From Thomasclavelia ramosa DSM 1402 (GTDB taxonomy: Bacteria; Bacillota_I; Bacilli_A; Erysipelotrichales; Coprobacillaceae), in NCBI RefSeq assembly GCF_014131695.1, contig NZ_CP036346.1:806001-870000 (forward strand): DNA of 64,000 nt, written 5' to 3'. Every line of letters starts with the position of its first letter. The stretch's first letter is position 1. Below are positions 26,525 through 35,657 of the stretch, one piece after another. The notes under the pieces are model-generated. The model searched no databases, was not told where the DNA came from, and saw only the letters and a list, made by a program, of their open reading frames with translations. The translations under genes and the position numbers were made by a program.

Positions 26525-29092
26525 ATGAATATTGAAAAATGGACTGCCAAGATGCAAGAAGCAATTCAAAAAGCAATAACAATGGCTAGTGAAATGGGTC
26601 ATCAAGTAGTTGATGTAGAGCATTTTCTATTAGCTTTGCTGGAAGACAATGCAGGTATATTATATCGAGTCTTAAGTAAGGCAAATGTCAATATTGCCGA
26701 TCTACAAAATAAATTGAACGTAAGGTTGCAAGGTAAGCCGATTGTAAGTAATGTGGATATAAATAGTATTCGAATCTCATATGATTTGAATCAACTGCTT
26801 AGTTTAGCGGATAAGCAAATGCATAATTTTAAAGATGAATATCTAAGTGTAGAACATTTAATTATGGCATTATTTGAATTAAATAGTAGCTGGTTAAAAG
26901 AAATATTAAATGGTTATAATTTAAATAAGAAAAACGTAAAGAAAATTATTGATGAAATGCGAGGTGGAAATATGGTCGATAATCAAAATCCTGAAAACCA
27001 ATACGAAGTATTGGAAAAATATGGACGTGATTTAACAAAAGATGTTGCCGATGGAAAACTTGATCCAGTTATTGGGCGAGATGAAGAAATTCGTCGTGTG
27101 ATTCAGATCTTATCACGAAAAACAAAAAATAACCCAATTTTAATTGGTGAACCTGGTGTGGGTAAAACAGCAATAGTTGAAGGATTAGCTTGGCGTATCT
27201 TTAAAAATGACGTGCCAGTTTCTCTGCAAAATAAAACACTATATGAATTAGATCTAGGAGCACTAGTTGCAGGAGCTAAATATCGTGGTGAATTTGAAGA
27301 AAGATTGAAAGCCGTTTTAAATGAAATTAAGAAGGCTGAAGGAGATATTATCTTATTTATCGATGAAATCCACCAATTAGTTGGTGCTGGTAAAACTGAT
27401 GGGGCAATGGATGCTGCAAACTTATTAAAGCCAATGTTGGCTCGTGGTGAGTTGCATTGTATTGGAGCAACAACATTAGATGAATATCGGATGTATATTG
27501 AAAAAGATGCTGCCCTTGAAAGACGTTTCCAAAAAGTTCAAGTTGATGAACCAGATCAAGATGATACAATTGCCATTCTTCGTGGTTTGAAAGATTCATT
27601 TGAATCACATCATGGAGTACAAATTACTGATAGTGCAATTATTGGTGCTGTTAATATGTCACAACGATATATAACTGACCGTTTCTTACCTGATAAAGCA
27701 ATTGATCTAATCGATGAAGCTTGTGCTTCTATTCGTATGGAAATAGATTCATTACCAGAAGAGTTAGATGTTATAACACGTGAGAAAAATCGATTAGAAA
27801 TGGAACGAATTTCAATTGAAAAAGAAGACAAAAATGAAGATAATGAAAAACGTTTAAATGAGATTAAAAGTCGGATTGCTTCTTTAGACGAACAAGTAAA
27901 AGGTTTAACTGACAAATGGCAAGAAGAAAAGAAATCATTGGATCATATTAAAGAATTAAAAGACCAAAAAGTAAGATTAGAAGCTTTAACGGATAAATAT
28001 CAGACAGAGGGTAATTTGGAAGAAGCATCAAGAATCAAATATCAAACATTACCACAAATCGAAAAAGAAATTAAAGAATTTGAAGCTTCTAAAAAAGAAG
28101 ATGACTTATTACAAGAAAAGGTCACTGTAGATACAGTTAGCGAAGTAATTGCTCGCTGGACAGGAATTCCAATGAATAAATTAATGGAATCTGAACGTGA
28201 AAAATTATTAAAGTTAGATACTGCGTTAAAGGTACGGGTAATCGGTCAAGATGAAGCAATTGAAAAAGTTAGTGATGCAATTTTAAGATCAAGAGCAGGA
28301 ATCAATGATGAAAATCGTCCAATTGGAAGTTTCCTATTCTTAGGTCCAACTGGAGTTGGTAAAACAGAAGTAGCTAAGTCATTAGCTGAGCAATTATTTG
28401 ATACAGAGCGAAATATAGTTAGAATTGATATGTCAGAATACATGGAAAAATTCAGTGTTTCTCGTTTAGTCGGAGCGCCACCAGGATATGTTGGATATGA
28501 AGAAGGTGGACAATTAACAGAAGCTGTGCGTCGTCATCCTTATAGTATTGTTTTATTGGATGAAATTGAAAAAGCACATCCCGAAGTATTTAATATCTTG
28601 TTGCAAGTGTTAGATGATGGTCGAATTACTGACTCTAAAGGAAATCTAGTCAGCTTTAAAAATACGATTATCATTATGACTTCAAATATCGGTTCAAATT
28701 ACTTATTAGAAGGTAATAATAGTGATACAAGAGCAGCGGTTGATAATGAATTGAAAGCACATTTCAAACCAGAATTCTTAAATCGTATTGATGAGATTGT
28801 TTATTTTAACTCATTAGATCAAGCGGTTGTTAATAAAATTATTGATAAATTTATTAAACAACTATCTGATCGTTTAAGTGATAAAAAGATCACTATTACA
28901 GTAAGTGATAGAGCTAAAGCTGTAATTAGTGAACAAGGTTATGATGTAACATTTGGTGCACGACCACTAAAACGTTTTATTCAGTCACGAATCGAAACAT
29001 TGGTTGCTCGTGAAATGATTAAAGGTGATATTAAAAATGGAAGTCATGTATTAGTTGACTTTGATGATGATTTTAAATTAGCGATTCAATAA
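26525..29092 (+). CDS. clpB: ATP-dependent disaggregase ClpB
   Basis: Hsp100 chaperone that, with DnaK, extracts proteins from aggregates; cytoplasmic hexamer. Residues 1-145 are the double Clp N domain. NBD1 has Walker A GEPGVGKT about 208. A long coiled-coil middle domain spans about 395-525 and distinguishes ClpB from ClpC/ClpA. NBD2 has Walker [10 protein letters not shown] about 606 and ends in the C-terminal ClpB domain. 855 residues. The frame starts at GTG 26516, inside the ribosome site; ATG 26525, 8 bases after GGAG, is the better start. Control is by two CIRCE boxes, so heat-inducible through HrcA. Confidence 0.96.
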   Translation: MNIEKWTAKMQEAIQKAITMASEMGHQVVDVEHFLLALLEDNAGILYRVLSKANVNIADLQNKLNVRLQGKPIVSNVDINSIRISYDLNQLLSLADKQMHNFKDEYLSVEHLIMALFELNSSWLKEILNGYNLNKKNVKKIIDEMRGGNMVDNQNPENQYEVLEKYGRDLTKDVADGKLDPVIGRDEEIRRVIQILSRKTKNNPILIGEPGVGKTAIVEGLAWRIFKNDVPVSLQNKTLYELDLGALVAGAKYRGEFEERLKAVLNEIKKAEGDIILFIDEIHQLVGAGKTDGAMDAANLLKPMLARGELHCIGATTLDEYRMYIEKDAALERRFQKVQVDEPDQDDTIAILRGLKDSFESHHGVQITDSAIIGAVNMSQRYITDRFLPDKAIDLIDEACASIRMEIDSLPEELDVITREKNRLEMERISIEKEDKNEDNEKRLNEIKSRIASLDEQVKGLTDKWQEEKKSLDHIKELKDQKVRLEALTDKYQTEGNLEEASRIKYQTLPQIEKEIKEFEASKKEDDLLQEKVTVDTVSEVIARWTGIPMNKLMESEREKLLKLDTALKVRVIGQDEAIEKVSDAILRSRAGINDENRPIGSFLFLGPTGVGKTEVAKSLAEQLFDTERNIVRIDMSEYMEKFSVSRLVGAPPGYVGYEEGGQLTEAVRRHPYSIVLLDEIEKAHPEVFNILLQVLDDGRITDSKGNLVSFKNTIIIMTSNIGSNYLLEGNNSDTRAAVDNELKAHFKPEFLNRIDEIVYFNSLDQAVVNKIIDKFIKQLSDRLSDKKITITVSDRAKAVISEQGYDVTFGARPLKRFIQSRIETLVAREMIKGDIKNGSHVLVDFDDDFKLAIQ

Positions 29093-29130
29093 GTTAAAGG
29101 TGTTCTTTGAACACCTTTAACTATTTTTTT
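29093..29130 (+). terminator. Terminator of clpB
   Basis: GTTAAAGGTGTTC and its exact complement around TTT, then a T-rich tail. Confidence 0.92.
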
Positions 29131-29143
29131 GTATGCATTTTTG

Positions 29144-29152
29144 TGATATAGT
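29144..29152 (+). promoter_or_regulatory. Extended -10 promoter of the YihY-like gene
   Basis: TGATATAGT, a TGn extension with TATAGT (29147-29152), 25 bases before ATG 29178. This supports the internal start, since the upstream ATG at 29133 would precede the transcript. Confidence 0.5.
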
Positions 29153-29177
29153 TAACAATAAAGAGGGATGGTGGATT

Positions 29178-29993
29178 ATGGAAAGATTTCAAAGAGTTGT
29201 AATGAAATTTATTTCGCCCCAGGGAAACTTGTTTCGTTATTCGTTAAGTTTTTGTGTTTTGTTAGCTTTATTGCCGGCACTGATTATTTTTTTAAAGGTT
29301 TTTCAAACGGATATTTTAAGTGCGCCTAATTTAATTAATTTACTATATGATTATGTTCCTGAAACAATTTTAGCACCTTTTGTTGAGTATGTAATGTCAC
29401 AAGAATATACAACATTTGTATCATTGATTATTTCAATGGGATTTTCTATTTATTTAGCGAGTAATGCCTTTTATTCTTTTATGTTGATTTCAATGACTGA
29501 TGAAGGTTTTGATACTTATGCGATTTTAGTGCGAATTAAAGCTATCGTAGTTTTTGTTTTGTTAGTAATTGGTTTAGTAGGATTAACATTATTTAATTAT
29601 TTAGTACCAATTAACAGCACAATTGTTATGTTGGCTGGTTTATTTATTGTATTTTACTGTTTTTATCGATATTTATCATTTGAAAAAAAACCATTATCAT
29701 ATGGCTTGATTGGAGCTGCTTTTACTAGTGCATGCATTGTTTTAATTGGAGTATTCTTTTTCTATATTGTCAATCATTATACACGATATAATGCTTTGTA
29801 TGGGCCGCTTGCCAGCTTAGTAATCATGCTGATTTCAATTTATTTAATTTCTAGTGTAATATATTTTGGTTATTGTTTAAATCATGAGTATGGTAAGTCT
29901 TTTTCTAAAAGAACTTACAAACATCAAAAGTTTTATGATTATGGAAATAATTTTTTGGATAAAATCGTAGAAAAATTTGGAAAATTAATTTGA
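29178..29993 (+). CDS. YihY/BrkB-family integral membrane protein
   Basis: 271-residue protein with about six hydrophobic helices (for example SLSFCVLLALLPALIIFL and LVIGLVGLTLFNYLV). The early aromatic and FISPQG segment, the SNAFYSFM region and the YGPLASLVI..I..YLISSVIYFGYCLN segment fit YihY/UPF0761 (formerly called ribonuclease BN in error). The molecular function is not established. The frame extends to ATG 29133, but GAGGGATGG before ATG 29178 and the promoter position favour 29178. No obvious operon partner; no good terminator follows. Confidence 0.8.
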   Translation: MERFQRVVMKFISPQGNLFRYSLSFCVLLALLPALIIFLKVFQTDILSAPNLINLLYDYVPETILAPFVEYVMSQEYTTFVSLIISMGFSIYLASNAFYSFMLISMTDEGFDTYAILVRIKAIVVFVLLVIGLVGLTLFNYLVPINSTIVMLAGLFIVFYCFYRYLSFEKKPLSYGLIGAAFTSACIVLIGVFFFYIVNHYTRYNALYGPLASLVIMLISIYLISSVIYFGYCLNHEYGKSFSKRTYKHQKFYDYGNNFLDKIVEKFGKLI

Positions 29994-30043
29994 AATTTTA
30001 CTGAAATTGGATTATATTTTTATTAATGGTTTCACTAAAAATA

Positions 30044-30071
30044 TTGATAATATTCATTTCCGTGTTATATT
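30044..30071 (+). promoter_or_regulatory. Promoter of an orphan RAT leader
   Basis: TTGATA (30044-30049), 16-base spacer, TATATT (30066-30071) preceded by TGT. Weaker than the GH84 promoters but laid out the same way before a RAT. Confidence 0.5.
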
Positions 30072-30083
30072 TATACCATAGAA

Positions 30084-30110
30084 GGATTGTTGCTTTGAGG
30101 AGGTAAGACC
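30084..30110 (+). promoter_or_regulatory. Orphan RAT site
   Basis: 27 bases, identical to the second GH84 RAT at 22 positions, with GGATTGTT and AAGACC ends kept. The middle reads GCTTTGAGGAGGT, so the stem may be weakened. No intact gene follows. Confidence 0.72.
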
Positions 30111-30158
30111 AGATATATTTTTGTGTTTTTAGGCAAAATTATATTTGGTTTTTTTATT
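30105..30158 (+). terminator. Terminator overlapping the orphan RAT
   Basis: AAGACCAGATATATTTTTG and CAAAATTATATTTGGTTTT form a 19-base stem with one T-T mismatch and two G-U pairs, then T run. Same design as the two GH84 leaders. Confidence 0.82.
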
Positions 30159-30440
30159 GGGAGGGAGTGATAAGAGAGCTGTGATATCATTAGATGGCAA
30201 AGGGTAACTCCACACTCAGACAGTTAAATTATTATCTAAAGTAACGAATGAAACAGTAGGTCATCATTTATGACGGAAAAGAATGCAATGATAAAAATTT
30301 CTGCTAAAGAAACAGAAATAACTGGTAAAAATGCCAAACCACAAATAATTCCAGAGTTACGTGAATAGGTAGCGAGTGACTATCGAGTTTTAACAAGTTG
30401 TGAAATTGTAATAGGGGACAATAATAATTTAAAAAAGGTG
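30159..30440 (+). pseudogene. Gene debris downstream of the orphan RAT leader
   Basis: After the leader a ribosome site (GGGAGGGA) remains at 30160-30167, but every frame is broken. The longest open piece starts at ATG 30270, reads MTEKNAMIKISAKETEITGK and onward, and stops at 30366; the same frame continues to a second stop near 30456. I cannot assign these pieces to a family. The context suggests a lost member of the amino-sugar regulon, such as a third glycosidase or transport gene. That is inference from the leader only. Confidence 0.45.
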
Positions 30441-30445
30441 ATATT

Positions 30446-30492
30446 TGTAGTGAACTGAATAAGTTGTGGTCCAACTTATTCAGTTCACTACA
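30446..30492. repeat. Perfect 21-bp inverted repeat (hairpin)
   Basis: Arms 30446-30466 (TGTAGTGAACTGAATAAGTT then G) and 30472-30492 are exact complements around TGGTC, followed by TTTT on the plus strand. It could be a bidirectional terminator or the end of a mobile or MITE-like element. The absence of any mismatch inside decayed surroundings is striking. Confidence 0.8.
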
Positions 30493-30628
30493 TTTTGCTT
30501 ATGGAAATCAACTTTTTAATTTACTAAATTAATACTGATAAAAATAGAAGAAAAAAGTAAAAAAAGTGATGTCGTTTATTGCTTTTCTCTGTCGATAATT
30601 CGTGTTAGAATGTTAGCGGAGGTCTATT

Positions 30629-31366
30629 ATGCAACGATATTTTATAAATGAAGATTTAACAAGTAAACAACAACTAATTTTACCGGATGATGATTTGCAT
30701 CATGTTAAAAAGGTAATGCGAAATATAAATGGTGATGAAATTATCTGTATAGATAATGCTGGACAAGTATATTATGGCGTAATTGAAGATATTGAGATAG
30801 GTTTAGTTAAAATTGATAAGCGGCTTGAAGAAAATAATGAATTAGATGTCGAGATAACTTTAGTTTATGCTCTACCCAAAGGGGATAAATTTGAATTAGT
30901 ATTACAAAAAGCTACAGAACTTGGTGTCAAGCGTATTGTTCCAATTCAAACAAAGCGTTGTGTAGTAAAGATGGATGAGCAAAAGTTTGCTAAAAAAATC
31001 ACTCGTTATCGAAAAATATTAAAAGAGGCTGCAGAACAGTCATGGCGTAATTTTATTCCAGAAATTACTAATGTAATCAAACTAGAACAGCTTGATCAAT
31101 ATTTAGGTGATCATAATCTAGTAGCTTTTGAAGAACTTGCTAAACAAGGTGAACATATGGTGCTAAAACAAACATTAGACCAATTATCTTCAGGTGATAA
31201 AATTACTATTGTAGTTGGAAGTGAAGGCGGCTTTGAACTTGATGAAATTGAGATGATGAATAAATTAGGAATTAAAGCTTGTTCACTAGGAAAAAGAATT
31301 TTGAGAAGTGAAACAGCTCCATTATATTTTTTAAGTGTAATTGGTTATGCTAGGGAGATTGGATAA
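30629..31366 (+). CDS. rsmE: 16S rRNA (uracil-N3)-methyltransferase RsmE
   Basis: SPOUT-class enzyme that methylates U1498 (E. coli numbering) of 16S rRNA. 245 residues: N-terminal PUA-like RNA-binding domain (HHVKKVMRNINGDEI), then the trefoil-knot catalytic domain with LPKGDKFELVLQKATELGV, IVVGSEGGFELDEI and LGKRILRSETAPL, the SAM-binding knot. GCGGAGG precedes the ATG. An extended -10 TGTTAGAAT at 30603-30611 can drive it. In many Firmicutes rsmE follows prmA and precedes mtaB; here prmA is absent and one unknown gene intervenes. Confidence 0.95.
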   Translation: MQRYFINEDLTSKQQLILPDDDLHHVKKVMRNINGDEIICIDNAGQVYYGVIEDIEIGLVKIDKRLEENNELDVEITLVYALPKGDKFELVLQKATELGVKRIVPIQTKRCVVKMDEQKFAKKITRYRKILKEAAEQSWRNFIPEITNVIKLEQLDQYLGDHNLVAFEELAKQGEHMVLKQTLDQLSSGDKITIVVGSEGGFELDEIEMMNKLGIKACSLGKRILRSETAPLYFLSVIGYAREIG

Positions 31367-32151
31367 TGAGTATATTGGATTTATTAAATAAATATCGTTA
31401 TGAAATAAAATTAAATAAGACAGGATTATATAATTTTGTGACTGGTGGTAATAAAGAGCTGGCAGGAGAAGGCTTTAATTATAAACTAAAGACACCGGAA
31501 GATTTATTTACATATGAAGTTATTTTAAATGGAATTAGGACAAAAATAGCGATTGATGAGTGTTATAATAAATTTATGGCAGCTAATTATGATATTTTTG
31601 AATATGTGAATTATGAAGAAAAAAGAAAAATGTTTAATCATGATGAAGAAAAGATAATTAATAATTTCCCAAGTTTTCAAGATCATCAAAGTGGAGAAAT
31701 AATTTATATTCCTTATTTAGAACCGTTTATAAACAGATATTATGCTAATGATTATCAATTAGTAACACTAAAACAACATCAAGTTTATTTAAATAGTTAT
31801 GCTAAAACAATAGATAAAGTTATTGAATTATATGGAATACAACCATACAATTCACAATTTTCATCGTTGCAGCTGGTTGGTCAAGATGATGAAAGTTATT
31901 ATTTTTATCATGATGATTTTAAAACGGTATATCAATTTAATGGACAAAATTATCGTATTGCAAATGAAATTAATTTAATTGATCGATATACAAAAGAATA
32001 TCCTAATCTTAATTTGATTAAGGAAGCAATGGTTAAATTAGCTAATAGTCAGGATGATGAAGAAATATTAGAGTTTTTATATGAGAATAAATTTGTTGGT
32101 GATAAGACCTACAAAAAATTAATAAAGAAATTAAAAAAGGTGAGTAAATGA
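31366..32151 (+). CDS. Uncharacterised protein between rsmE and mtaB
   Basis: 261 residues with no signal peptide, membrane helix or motif that I recognise. The composition is rich in Tyr, Asn, Asp and Lys. The first half has a polar mixed alpha/beta look (YNFVTGGNKELAGEGFNYKL), and the C-terminus is a basic helix ending KLIKKLKKVSK. The TAA of rsmE shares a base with its ATG, and its stop overlaps mtaB by 4 bases, so it is surely translated as part of this operon. Coupling to two RNA-modification genes hints at a role near RNA, but nothing in the sequence proves it. Confidence 0.85.
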   Translation: MSILDLLNKYRYEIKLNKTGLYNFVTGGNKELAGEGFNYKLKTPEDLFTYEVILNGIRTKIAIDECYNKFMAANYDIFEYVNYEEKRKMFNHDEEKIINNFPSFQDHQSGEIIYIPYLEPFINRYYANDYQLVTLKQHQVYLNSYAKTIDKVIELYGIQPYNSQFSSLQLVGQDDESYYFYHDDFKTVYQFNGQNYRIANEINLIDRYTKEYPNLNLIKEAMVKLANSQDDEEILEFLYENKFVGDKTYKKLIKKLKKVSK

Positions 32152-33434
32152 AGACAGTAGCATTTCATACATTAGGATGTAAAGTAAATACATATGAATC
32201 CAACGCAATGTTGAAGATTTTTAATGAAGCAGGATATCAAGAAGTTGACTTTAAACAAGTTGCTGATGTTTATGTTATCAATACTTGTACAGTTACAAAT
32301 ACGGGTGATAGTAAATCACGTCAAATGATTCGCAAGGCAATTCGTAAGAACCCTAAAGCGACTATTTGTGTAGTTGGGTGTTATAGTCAGACAGCCCCGG
32401 AGGAAATTGAAAAAATCGAAGGTGTTGGTGTTGTTCTTGGAACTCAATACCGTAGTGATATAGTCAAATATGTTGATGAGCATTTGGGAACTGGAGAAAT
32501 GGTCATTAAAGTTGATAATGTAATGAATCTAAGGAAGTTTGAAGATCTAAATATTGATCGATTTAAAAATACACGGGCATTTTTAAAAATTCAAGATGGA
32601 TGTAATAATTTTTGTACTTATTGTATTATTCCTTATGCTAGAGGAAGAGTGCGTTCAAGACAAAAAGAAAGTGTGTTAAACCAAGCCCAAAAGCTAGTTG
32701 ACAATGGATATGTTGAAATTGTCTTAACTGGAATTCATACAGCTGGTTATGGTGAGGATCTAGATGACTATAGTTTTTATGAACTGCTAGTAGATTTAGT
32801 GAAGATCAAAGGCTTAAAGCGATTAAGAATCTCATCGATTGAAACAAGTCAAATTAGTGATGAAATTATTGATTTAATCGGCTCAAATGAGATTATCGTA
32901 GATCATTTACATGTTCCTTTACAAGCTGGAAGTGATGCTACTTTGAAGCGGATGAATCGTAAATATACAACAGCTGAATATTTAGAAAAAATTAATAAGA
33001 TTCGCAGTTATTTACCAAATATTGCTTTTACGACAGATGTAATAGTTGGTTTTCCTGGAGAAACGGACGAGGAGTTTGAAGAAACATATAACTTTATTAA
33101 ACAAGTTAATTATAGTGAATTACATGTTTTTCCATATTCACCACGAAAAAATACGCCAGCAGCTAAAATGAAAGATCAGGTAAATGATCAAATTAAGCAT
33201 GAACGAGCTAATCGTTTATTGCAGTTATCGAAAGAGCTAAATCATGAGTTTGCTTTAAAACAGATTGGAAAAACTTTAAAAGTTTTATTTGAAAAAAGAG
33301 ATGGAGAATATTTAATTGGTCATGCTGGTGATTATTTAAAAGTTAAAGTTAAAACAGCTGATAATTTAATTGGTGAGATCGTAACGATCAAAATTGATAA
33401 ATATGATGAAATTTTGGAAGGAAGGGTTGTTTAA
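32148..33434 (+). CDS. mtaB: tRNA (t6A37) methylthiotransferase MtaB
   Basis: Radical-SAM enzyme that converts t6A37 to ms2t6A37 in ANN-decoding tRNAs. 428 residues. N-terminal MTTase domain holds the auxiliary iron-sulfur cysteines C11 (HTLGCKVN), C47 (NTCTVTN) and C78 (VVGCYSQ). The radical-SAM motif is C152-C156-C159 (CNNFCTYC) followed by IIPYARGRVRSR. A C-terminal TRAM-like RNA-binding domain ends at DEILEGRVV. HTLGCKVN and C..FCTYCIIPYARG distinguish MtaB from MiaB. It overlaps both neighbours by 4 and 1 bases. Confidence 0.95.
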   Translation: MKTVAFHTLGCKVNTYESNAMLKIFNEAGYQEVDFKQVADVYVINTCTVTNTGDSKSRQMIRKAIRKNPKATICVVGCYSQTAPEEIEKIEGVGVVLGTQYRSDIVKYVDEHLGTGEMVIKVDNVMNLRKFEDLNIDRFKNTRAFLKIQDGCNNFCTYCIIPYARGRVRSRQKESVLNQAQKLVDNGYVEIVLTGIHTAGYGEDLDDYSFYELLVDLVKIKGLKRLRISSIETSQISDEIIDLIGSNEIIVDHLHVPLQAGSDATLKRMNRKYTTAEYLEKINKIRSYLPNIAFTTDVIVGFPGETDEEFEETYNFIKQVNYSELHVFPYSPRKNTPAAKMKDQVNDQIKHERANRLLQLSKELNHEFALKQIGKTLKVLFEKRDGEYLIGHAGDYLKVKVKTADNLIGEIVTIKIDKYDEILEGRVV

Positions 33435-34900
33435 TGAAACGCTTAAATGAATTGTTTGATACTGACAACGATATGAAAATCTATTCAATTCATAGTGATT
33501 CAAGATATGTAAAACCTTATTCGATTTTCTTTTGCATTGAAGGTTTAAGTGTTGATGGACATCGTTATGTTGAAGATGCTGTTTTTCAGGGTGCAAAAGT
33601 AATCGTTCATTCCAAAGATCTTAATTATTACCATGATAAGATTATTTATTTTCGGGTTGAGAATACTTTAGTAGAACTTAATCGTGTTTCAAATCTTTTT
33701 TATGATTGTCCAAGTAATAAAATGAAAATTATCGGAGTTACTGGCAGCAGTGGTAAGACGGTAGTTGCTTCAATGATTAAAGATGCTATGGCAAAATATT
33801 GTAGTAGTGGATATATAGGAACGATTTCATTAGAATATAATGGCCGTAAAGAGGAATGTCCTTATACCACTCCAGAAGCTCTGTATTTGCAACGAAAATT
33901 GTTTGAAATGAATAGAGCTGGGGTCAAAGTTGTTGCAATGGAGGCATCAAGTCATGGTTTGGCTTTAGGACGTGTTGACGGGATTAATTTTAATATTGCT
34001 GTAATGACTAATATTGGGGCTGAACATTTAGATTTCCATGGAACAAAGGAACAATATGTTTTAGCTAAACAAAAATTATTTGAAATGATTAAACCGACGG
34101 GATGGGCGATTTTAAATAGTGATGATTTAAATTTTATGACTTTAAAAAATAATACCCAAGGACGCATTTTGACTTACGGAATTGAAATTGAAAGTGATAT
34201 TATGGCTAAAAATATTCAATTACATTTAGATCATAGTGAGTTTGATATTTCATTTAAAGGAAATACTTTTCATGTTAATTCCCCAGTAATCGCAATGTTC
34301 AATATTTATAATGTCTTGGCTTTAACCGGTGTGTTGATTGCTATGGGATGTGATGATAAGATGGTCATTGATGCAGTTGAAAATGTAAAACCGATCGAAG
34401 GGCGAATGGAACTGATTCAAACAGAACAACAGTTTGCAGTTATTATTGATTATTGTCAACACATTAGTAATTATGAAGCTATTTTTGAATATGTTGATGG
34501 AGTTCGACAAGGGCATGGGCGAATTATTGCGGTTTTAGGGGCTCCTGGGAAGCGTAATTACAAATTACGTAAGGAACTTGGGCAATTAGCGAATCGATAC
34601 TTAGATCATGTTATTTTGACACAATTGGATGATCGTGGTGAAGATGTTTATGAAATTTGTAAAACGATTCAAAAAGAAATTGTCGATATTAATAGTGTAA
34701 TTATCGAGTCACGTCAAATTGCAATTGAACAGGCAATCGAGATAGCTTGTAAAGATGACATCATTTTGATTCTTGGTAAGGGACATGAAAAGTTCATTTC
34801 ACTCGATGTAGGACAAGTAGATTATCCTGGTGATAGCCAAATTGTTAAAGAGGCACTTGAAAGAATATATTATAAAGGAGAAGATGAAGATGAATTATAA
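33434..34900 (+). CDS. Divergent MurE-like Mur ligase
   Basis: 488-residue ATP-dependent ligase of the MurE class (UDP-MurNAc-tripeptide synthetase), three domains. Seen: N-terminal [18 protein letters not shown]-loop GVTGSSGKT at 101-109, [29 protein letters not shown] and the carbamoylated-Lys position K212 (LAKQKLF). Oddities: the P-loop is GSSGKT instead of the usual GTNGKT; the conserved DYAHTP motif is DYCQH at 339-343; the substrate-binding DNPR-type motif appears as LDDRGED. It may be a second, specialised MurE rather than the essential one. It follows mtaB with a 1-base overlap and overlaps deoC by 11 bases, an unusual setting for a wall-synthesis gene. Confidence 0.82.
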   Translation: MKRLNELFDTDNDMKIYSIHSDSRYVKPYSIFFCIEGLSVDGHRYVEDAVFQGAKVIVHSKDLNYYHDKIIYFRVENTLVELNRVSNLFYDCPSNKMKIIGVTGSSGKTVVASMIKDAMAKYCSSGYIGTISLEYNGRKEECPYTTPEALYLQRKLFEMNRAGVKVVAMEASSHGLALGRVDGINFNIAVMTNIGAEHLDFHGTKEQYVLAKQKLFEMIKPTGWAILNSDDLNFMTLKNNTQGRILTYGIEIESDIMAKNIQLHLDHSEFDISFKGNTFHVNSPVIAMFNIYNVLALTGVLIAMGCDDKMVIDAVENVKPIEGRMELIQTEQQFAVIIDYCQHISNYEAIFEYVDGVRQGHGRIIAVLGAPGKRNYKLRKELGQLANRYLDHVILTQLDDRGEDVYEICKTIQKEIVDINSVIIESRQIAIEQAIEIACKDDIILILGKGHEKFISLDVGQVDYPGDSQIVKEALERIYYKGEDEDEL

Positions 34901-35540
34901 TAAAATGATTGACCACACTGTATTAAAAGCTGATGCAACTAAAGCAATGGTTGCTAAAATTATTGATGAAGCAAAAGAGTATAACTTTGCTTCAGTATGT
35001 GTTAATCCAACCTGGGTAGCTTATTGCGCTCAAGCTCTAGCTGATAGTGATGTTAAAGTATGTACTGTGATTGGATTTCCTTTAGGAGCTAATACAAGTG
35101 CCGTTAAAGCGTTTGAAACAAAGGATGCTATTGCTAATGGTGCTGATGAAATTGATATGGTTATTAACATTGGAGCACTAAAAGATGGGAATACCGATCT
35201 AGTCTTTAATGACATTAAGGCAGTTGTTGATGCTGCTGCGGGTAAATGTGTAAAAGTGATTATTGAAACCTGTCTTCTTACCGATGAAGAAATTGTTACA
35301 GTATGTAAATTAGCTAAGGAAGCTCAAGCAACATTTGTTAAAACATCGACTGGTTTTTCAACAAGAGGGGCTACACCTGAAGCTGTTTCTTTGATGAAAC
35401 AAACTGTTGGAGATGATTTAGAAGTAAAGGCATCTGGTGGAGTGCGGACAATTGAAGACATGGAAAAAGTTGTAGCTGCAGGAGCTACAAGAATTGGAAC
35501 TAGTGCGGGATGTAAATTGGTTAAAAATAATAATTCATAA
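34890..35540 (+). CDS. deoC: Deoxyribose-phosphate aldolase
   Basis: Splits 2-deoxyribose-5-phosphate into glyceraldehyde-3-phosphate and acetaldehyde, for deoxynucleoside salvage. 216 residues, class I aldolase barrel: [36 protein letters not shown], and the Schiff-base Lys in [14 protein letters not shown], then KASGGVRT for phosphate. The open frame reaches back to 34830; AAGGAG at 34875-34880 with 9-base spacing selects ATG 34890, inside the end of the MurE-like gene. Last gene of the rsmE operon. Confidence 0.94.
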   Translation: MNYNKMIDHTVLKADATKAMVAKIIDEAKEYNFASVCVNPTWVAYCAQALADSDVKVCTVIGFPLGANTSAVKAFETKDAIANGADEIDMVINIGALKDGNTDLVFNDIKAVVDAAAGKCVKVIIETCLLTDEEIVTVCKLAKEAQATFVKTSTGFSTRGATPEAVSLMKQTVGDDLEVKASGGVRTIEDMEKVVAAGATRIGTSAGCKLVKNNNS

Positions 35541-35574
35541 CACGAATAAGTGAGTTGGTTATTTTAAATAAATA

Positions 35575-35642
35575 AAAAATATCTTCATTTATTACTGTTT
35601 AGTTAGAAAACTGACTAAGCACAACGAAATGAAGATATTTTT
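35575..35642. terminator. Bidirectional terminator between deoC and the PRD gene
   Basis: AAAAATATCTTCATTT and its exact complement AAATGAAGATATTTTT enclose a second small stem TTAGTTAG/CTGACTAA. The A-rich and T-rich flanks serve both convergent genes. Confidence 0.85.
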
Positions 35643-35657
35643 ATTTAGATATTTATT

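Noticed and set aside
27610-27915. 101-codon minus-strand open frame inside clpB
   Set aside because: Antisense to the ClpB NBD1 and middle domain; Ser/Ile-rich shadow composition with no ribosome site.
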